Assembly (NCBI GenBank): GCA_947463775.1
Contig: CANHVD010000160.1
Location: 1 to 10,043 of the forward strand
Direction of reading: 5' to 3'
Origin: Planctomycetaceae bacterium
Lineage (GTDB): Bacteria > Planctomycetota > Planctomycetia > Planctomycetales > Planctomycetaceae
Length of the DNA stretch: 10,043 nt
The position numbers and the translations under genes were made by a program. Positions 6,969 to 10,043 of this stretch are shown in pieces; positions within the stretch are counted from its first letter, which is position 1; each line of letters begins with the position of its first letter. Under the pieces are notes generated by a model, which ran no database searches, was not told where the DNA came from, and saw nothing but the letters and a program-made list of their open reading frames with translations.

Positions 6969-7230
6969 AATCCGATCCCCAACTCCATACTGTCTTACTG
7001 AACTTGAGTTTGTTCTCCTCAATGCGGGCTGCGGCAATAGATTCGTCGGTTTTTTGGGCCAGGAAAGAGAGAGGTTTTTTGGCACTGCGCCAGAGTAGAT
7101 GGTCTGTTCAGCCTGGCTCCGTGCGCTATCGTTTAACTACTAAAGACTTCACTCGGTGAAGGCGAAGGCAATTGCCGCGACGCTGTCGACTGCCGGCCGA
7201 AACGTGAATTGATCAGACAGCGATTACGCC

Positions 7231-7283
7231 GATACACAACCGCACGACTTGGGTGTGTACGTGTGGTTAGTATCCTTTTGTTT
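7231..7283 (+). terminator. Intrinsic terminator candidate
   Basis: GATAC (7231-7235) pairs with GTATC (7270-7274), and the inner arm AACCGCACG (7238-7246) pairs with CGTGTGGTT (7260-7268) through nine pairs including one G-U. Together they make a 14-pair stem with a 13-base loop and a small internal loop. The stem is followed by CTTTTGTTT (7275-7283), an imperfect U-tract. It lies about 260 bases after the propeller gene and could end its transcript or act as an attenuator before the reductase operon. Competing pairings are described among the findings. Confidence 0.5.
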
Positions 7284-7320
7284 CAGCTCCAACCATGAGG
7301 TGTTGCGAGGTTAAGTATCC
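7265..7320 (+). repeat. Direct repeat overlapping the terminator 3' arm
   Basis: GGTTAGTATCC at 7265-7275 is repeated as GGTTAAGTATCC at 7309-7320, differing by one inserted A. Both copies are complementary to the same upstream segment, 7231-7241. The second copy is therefore a possible competitor for the terminator stem. Confidence 0.4.
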
Positions 7321-7383
7321 TGCCAACCTGAGCCACCAAGTCTGGCTAAGCTGCGGTGACTCGCTTCCACCGACCCGAATAAT

Positions 7384-7420
7384 TGCCACAATTCGACCCT
7401 TTCAGGGTTTGATATAGGCA
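7384..7420 (+). other. Long imperfect hairpin in the putative operon leader
   Basis: TGCC (7384-7387) pairs with GGCA (7417-7420), and ATTCGACCCT (7391-7400) pairs with AGGGTTTGAT (7404-7413) around a TTC loop. The stem covers 17 positions, with a 3x3 internal loop, one mismatch and two G-U pairs. No U-run follows directly. It could be an mRNA leader structure of the reductase operon or part of an unrecognised small RNA. Confidence 0.35.
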
Positions 7421-7559
7421 GACTGTTCCGAAAAACCGGGTGTTTTCGCCGCCACGAAGTGAGTTGGGCTAGTTTTTCCGTGCGTTTCCCAGGGTGGGCT
7501 TCTCAAGATGCAACGGCATAGACGCGGTGGGGTTATGTCCCGGCAGTACTACTCACTGA

Positions 7560-7587
7560 GAATTTGTGTAGACGCTGCGAATTTGTG
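7560..7587. repeat. Tandem 9-base direct repeat upstream of the reductase gene
   Basis: GAATTTGTG occurs exactly at 7560-7568 and 7579-7587, with 10 bases between the copies and a 19-base repeat distance. It lies 51-78 bases before the reductase start, a usual place for activator or repressor sites. TAGACGC, found between the copies, also occurs at 7519-7525. Function is inferred from position only. Confidence 0.3.
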
Positions 7588-7637
7588 ACAACCTTGCCGG
7601 CAATGAAGCCCGGAATTCAGGCGAAAAGAACGGATAC

Positions 7638-9206
7638 ATGCTCAAGAGTGCTGGTCAAGATCGGCCATTCGTATTGCTGACAGGAGCGACAGGCCTCGTC
7701 GGAGGGCTCGTCCTTGCGCGACTATTAAGCTGTGAATTGCCCGTGGCTGTCCTTGTCCGCGGCAATCGTCGGCAGTCGGCGCAGGAACGTATCGAATCGC
7801 TGATGCGCAGGCTTGAAGAACGATTCCAGCGCTTGTTCGTTCGTCCAGTGGTGCTCGACGGAGAACTGTGTTCTGCGGGACTTGGGTTGTCAGGGACAGA
7901 TCATGCCTGGTTAAACGCGAACTGTGGAAGTGTCATTCACTCCGCAGCAAATCTCCTTTTCAAGCCAGCCAGTGAGCATCCGGATAATGAGCCCTATCGA
8001 ACGAATGTGGACGGCACCCGGAATCTGCTCGAATTAGCTTCCTCTGCAGGAATCAATGAGTGGCACTATGTATCAACAGCCTACATCGCGGGATTGAGAA
8101 CAGGTCGCATTCTGGAACGAGAGTCAAACGTCGGCCAGGAGTTTGGCAACGACTATGAGCGCAGCAAAACAATGTCGGAGCAAATGCTGCGTCAGTCACA
8201 ACAGATCACTTCGCTCACGGTGTATCGGCCTTCAATTGTTATTGATCTGCACCCAACAACCAGCATGAGGTCGGATCAAACGATCAACAGTGCATTCGTT
8301 ATGTTTCAGGCGCTGAGTCAACGTTTCGGACTTCCGGAGCGAGGTGATTGGTTTCGACGTCTGGGTTTCAGTGGCCATGAACGTAAGAATATTGTGACTG
8401 TTGACTGGGTCGCGGCGATGATCGCGGAGATTTACCGTCGCCCTGCTCTTCACGGAGACACCTATCACCTCACCAGCGCCGCTGGAACATCCGCTTCGGA
8501 ACTGGAAGATGGTTTTCGGGCTGCTGTCCTTGAAGGTGGTGTGAAATTGCCATCGCGACGAGTAGAGGCAATGGCACAGATTGATGAACAGGCCGCGCCA
8601 TTTGTGGCGGCGTTTAAGCCTTACTTCAAGGATGATCCGGTGTTTGACCGCACAAACACTGTTCACGCCATGCAACTCTGCAAAGAACCAGACTTGCCGC
8701 AACTGACAGTGGAACGTCTTCGCGACTTTTGCATGCGACAGACTAAACCGGGAGGACCACCGACTGTGCTGCGGCTAACTCCTTCCGCGTGGGATCAATT
8801 CAGACTCGATTGCGATCGAAGCATGGATCAGGCCGATTTGTCGCCAGCCAACGTTTTCGGGATCGAAGTCTGTGGCCCCTGCGGTGGACAGTGGGTTGTT
8901 GAAGAAAACAGCCGCGGCTGGACTGTCAGAACTGCTCACGCCGGAAACGCGTCTTCTCGCATAATTGTTTCCTCCACAGTCTTTGGGGAACTGACAACGG
9001 GTCATAAGACAGTTGCACAGGCGTTAGCGGCAGGAGTGTTGTTGACTGAATCAGATTTTTATCATGATCACCACGCACTTCAGGACCGTACCCTTCAGCT
9101 TGGTCCATCAACAGGCTTGATTGAAAGCTTCTCAAAACTGATTGCGGCTGTTGAGCGACATGCGAATCAGGCTACCAGCAAGTCGGAGGTCGCTCATGTC
9201 CGCTAG
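7638..9206 (+). CDS. Thioester-reductase-like extended SDR with a likely SCP2-like C-terminal domain
   Basis: The 522-residue protein begins with a Rossmann fold: TGATGLVG at 15-22 binds NAD(P)H. HSAAN at 101-105, the NVDGT segment at 123-127, YVSTAY at 144-149 and the catalytic pair Y173/K177 in YERSK complete the extended-SDR pattern of thioester reductases and fatty acyl reductases (NAD_binding_4 type). Such enzymes reduce acyl thioesters, often to release a polyketide or peptide as an aldehyde or alcohol. Residues about 400-475 (GGQWVVEENSRGWTV, then VFGELTTGHKTVAQALAAG) resemble an SCP2-like lipid-binding domain; this part is less certain. No signal peptide is seen, so the protein is probably cytoplasmic. 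The gene overlaps the ketosynthase gene by 11 bases, which links them in one operon. The ribosome binding site before ATG 7638 is weak. Confidence 0.8.
   Translation: MLKSAGQDRPFVLLTGATGLVGGLVLARLLSCELPVAVLVRGNRRQSAQERIESLMRRLEERFQRLFVRPVVLDGELCSAGLGLSGTDHAWLNANCGSVIHSAANLLFKPASEHPDNEPYRTNVDGTRNLLELASSAGINEWHYVSTAYIAGLRTGRILERESNVGQEFGNDYERSKTMSEQMLRQSQQITSLTVYRPSIVIDLHPTTSMRSDQTINSAFVMFQALSQRFGLPERGDWFRRLGFSGHERKNIVTVDWVAAMIAEIYRRPALHGDTYHLTSAAGTSASELEDGFRAAVLEGGVKLPSRRVEAMAQIDEQAAPFVAAFKPYFKDDPVFDRTNTVHAMQLCKEPDLPQLTVERLRDFCMRQTKPGGPPTVLRLTPSAWDQFRLDCDRSMDQADLSPANVFGIEVCGPCGGQWVVEENSRGWTVRTAHAGNASSRIIVSSTVFGELTTGHKTVAQALAAGVLLTESDFYHDHHALQDRTLQLGPSTGLIESFSKLIAAVERHANQATSKSEVAHVR
9185..9198 (+). 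promoter_or_regulatory. Ribosome binding site and overlapping start of the ketosynthase gene
   Basis: GGAGG at 9185-9189 lies six bases before ATG 9196, inside the end of the reductase gene, whose TAG is at 9204-9206. The 11-base overlap suggests translational coupling and fixes the ketosynthase start. Confidence 0.75.
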
Positions 9207-10043
9207 ACCTTCCAAATCTGCAGGGGTTGAATCACAAGTCGTTATTGTGGGCATTGCCTGTCGTGTTCCCGGAGCGGACAGCGTAACAGAATTCGCTGAC
9301 TTGCTTTTCAACGGACGAACGGGCTATGGCCAACTTCCACCGGATCGATGTGATCGAGACCTGTATTTTGACTCACAAAAAGGGAAAACCGGAAAGTCAT
9401 ACACGACTCTCGGAGGAATCGTTCCTGAGCGTCCGCTGAATCGAGAAGTCTGCCCACTGCCTTCTCAGACCGAATCACTCTTCGACGCTGCTCATGTGCA
9501 GTTTGCCGAGGTGGCAGCAACAGCCTGGCGGAATGCGACTTTGCAACGGGAAGATTCTCGTCTGCAGCGGACTGGCGTTTACGTCGGACACTCTGGCGGC
9601 ACTAAATCCGGTGGAGGACTAAGCCTCGGGACACAGATCGAAGAGGCGCTTTCGTTCGTTGATGATATTGATGCATTCCGTCAGCTTCCTGAGAACGTTC
9701 GTCGACAGATTATTTCTGAAGTGGCTCATTCCGTTCGAGAAGTCCGTCCTTCTCGCCGTATTGGTGCTGTTCCGAGTTTTCATGCTTATCAGGCAGCCGC
9801 GTTAGCATCGCGGGTTCTGGGCCTCACTGGTCCACGGTCTGTCATCGACGCCGCGTGTGCTTCATCTCTGGTAGCCTTGTCTCAGGCAATACTCGCGATT
9901 CGAGCAGGCCGACTGGACAGCGCGATCGTGGGGGGAGCGACTTACAACAATGTTGACAACCTGATTCTCTTTTCTCACTCCCAGGCCTGCACGGCCACAG
10001 ATTCGCGACCATTTGACGATGGTGCCAGCGGTCTTGTGAGTTC
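9196..10043 (+). CDS. Type I polyketide/lipid synthase, N-terminal ketosynthase domain (cut by window edge)
   Basis: The frame from ATG 9196 stays open for 282 codons to the right edge. VVIVGIACRVPGA at 15-27 is the classic start of a ketosynthase domain, and the segment with GKSYTTLGG around 66-74 also fits. The active-site Cys is C221 in DAACASSLVAL, preceded by LGLTGPRSVI. The segment SAIVGGATYN and RPFDDGASGL near the edge continue the fold. The domain catalyses decarboxylative condensation of acyl thioesters. The usual FFGISPREA...DPQQR stretch is replaced by PLPSQTESLFDAAH. DAACASSL rather than DTACSSSL recalls PUFA-synthase-like and other non-modular ketosynthases. The active-site His residues, the acyltransferase and the carrier domains would lie outside the window. 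The overlap with the upstream reductase suggests joint work on one acyl product, which cannot be named. Confidence 0.85.
   Translation, partial: MSARPSKSAGVESQVVIVGIACRVPGADSVTEFADLLFNGRTGYGQLPPDRCDRDLYFDSQKGKTGKSYTTLGGIVPERPLNREVCPLPSQTESLFDAAHVQFAEVAATAWRNATLQREDSRLQRTGVYVGHSGGTKSGGGLSLGTQIEEALSFVDDIDAFRQLPENVRRQIISEVAHSVREVRPSRRIGAVPSFHAYQAAALASRVLGLTGPRSVIDAACASSLVALSQAILAIRAGRLDSAIVGGATYNNVDNLILFSHSQACTATDSRPFDDGASGLVS

Larger units (their letters stand above)
6969..7637. other. 669-base intergenic region rich in RNA hairpins
   Basis: Open frames here are short and resemble no protein family I know. The region instead holds several stem-loops on the plus strand: CTTCAC-TCG-GTGAAG at 7147-7161, the perfect palindrome GGCAATTGCC at 7167-7176, CGCTGTC/GACAGCG at 7181-7187 and 7216-7222, a strong terminator-like hairpin at 7231-7283, and a long imperfect hairpin at 7384-7420. 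It separates the giant propeller gene from the reductase-ketosynthase operon. It probably contains the end of the first transcript and the promoter and leader of the second. A small RNA gene is possible but not shown. Confidence 0.5.

Noticed and set aside
7048..7082. Repeated GGTTTTTTGG considered as a terminator after the propeller gene
   Set aside because: It is a direct repeat, not an inverted one, and no stable GC-rich stem precedes either T-run.
6950..7159. Short open frames after the propeller gene on both strands
   Set aside because: They overlap the end of the propeller gene in other frames, lack ribosome binding sites and resemble no protein family.
8232..8702. Minus-strand frame of 156 codons inside the reductase gene
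   Set aside because: It is a shadow of the well-supported reductase, whose catalytic motifs are on the plus strand.

Overview
The window looks like chromosomal DNA of a planctomycete (phylum Planctomycetota), probably of the Planctomycetales type. GC content is moderate. The main clues are a giant secreted PQQ-type propeller/LamG protein, several small single-haem cytochromes with a C-terminal CxxCH, and a thioester-reductase-like gene coupled to a type I ketosynthase. The assignment rests on gene style and recalled family knowledge; no search was run.

Left part (1-2766), a small-cytochrome cluster. A membrane protein gene is cut by the left edge on the minus strand. Two plus-strand genes (461-979, 1413-1907) and one minus-strand gene (2293-2766) encode paralogous exported cytochromes of the class II (c'/c556) type. 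All three have CxxCH near the C-terminus and a conserved Met about 83-87 residues upstream that could be the sixth haem ligand. A small BON-domain gene (2007-2279) lies between the second and third. Its start is unclear because the only strong ribosome binding site serves an out-of-frame GTG.

Middle (2767-7637). A 281-base divergent region with two clear inverted repeats separates the third cytochrome from a 1306-residue exported protein (3048-6968). That protein has a degenerate methyltransferase-like N-terminal domain, two blocks of PQQ-type propeller repeats, a LamG-like jellyroll and a last blade. It is followed by 669 bases without a convincing gene. This stretch is rich in hairpins, including a good intrinsic-terminator candidate at 7231-7283 whose 5' arm can also pair with two other segments.

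Right part (7638-10043), the start of a polyketide or lipid biosynthesis operon. A reductase with an extended-SDR/thioester-reductase fold and a likely SCP2-like tail (7638-9206) overlaps by 11 bases a type I ketosynthase gene (9196 to the right edge). The ketosynthase has its active-site Cys in DAACASSL but lacks the usual DPQQR segment. The pair suggests assembly of an acyl or polyketide chain and its reduction or reductive release. The product cannot be inferred because the rest of the synthase lies outside the window.

No tRNA, rRNA, CRISPR array, transposase or insertion sequence was seen.
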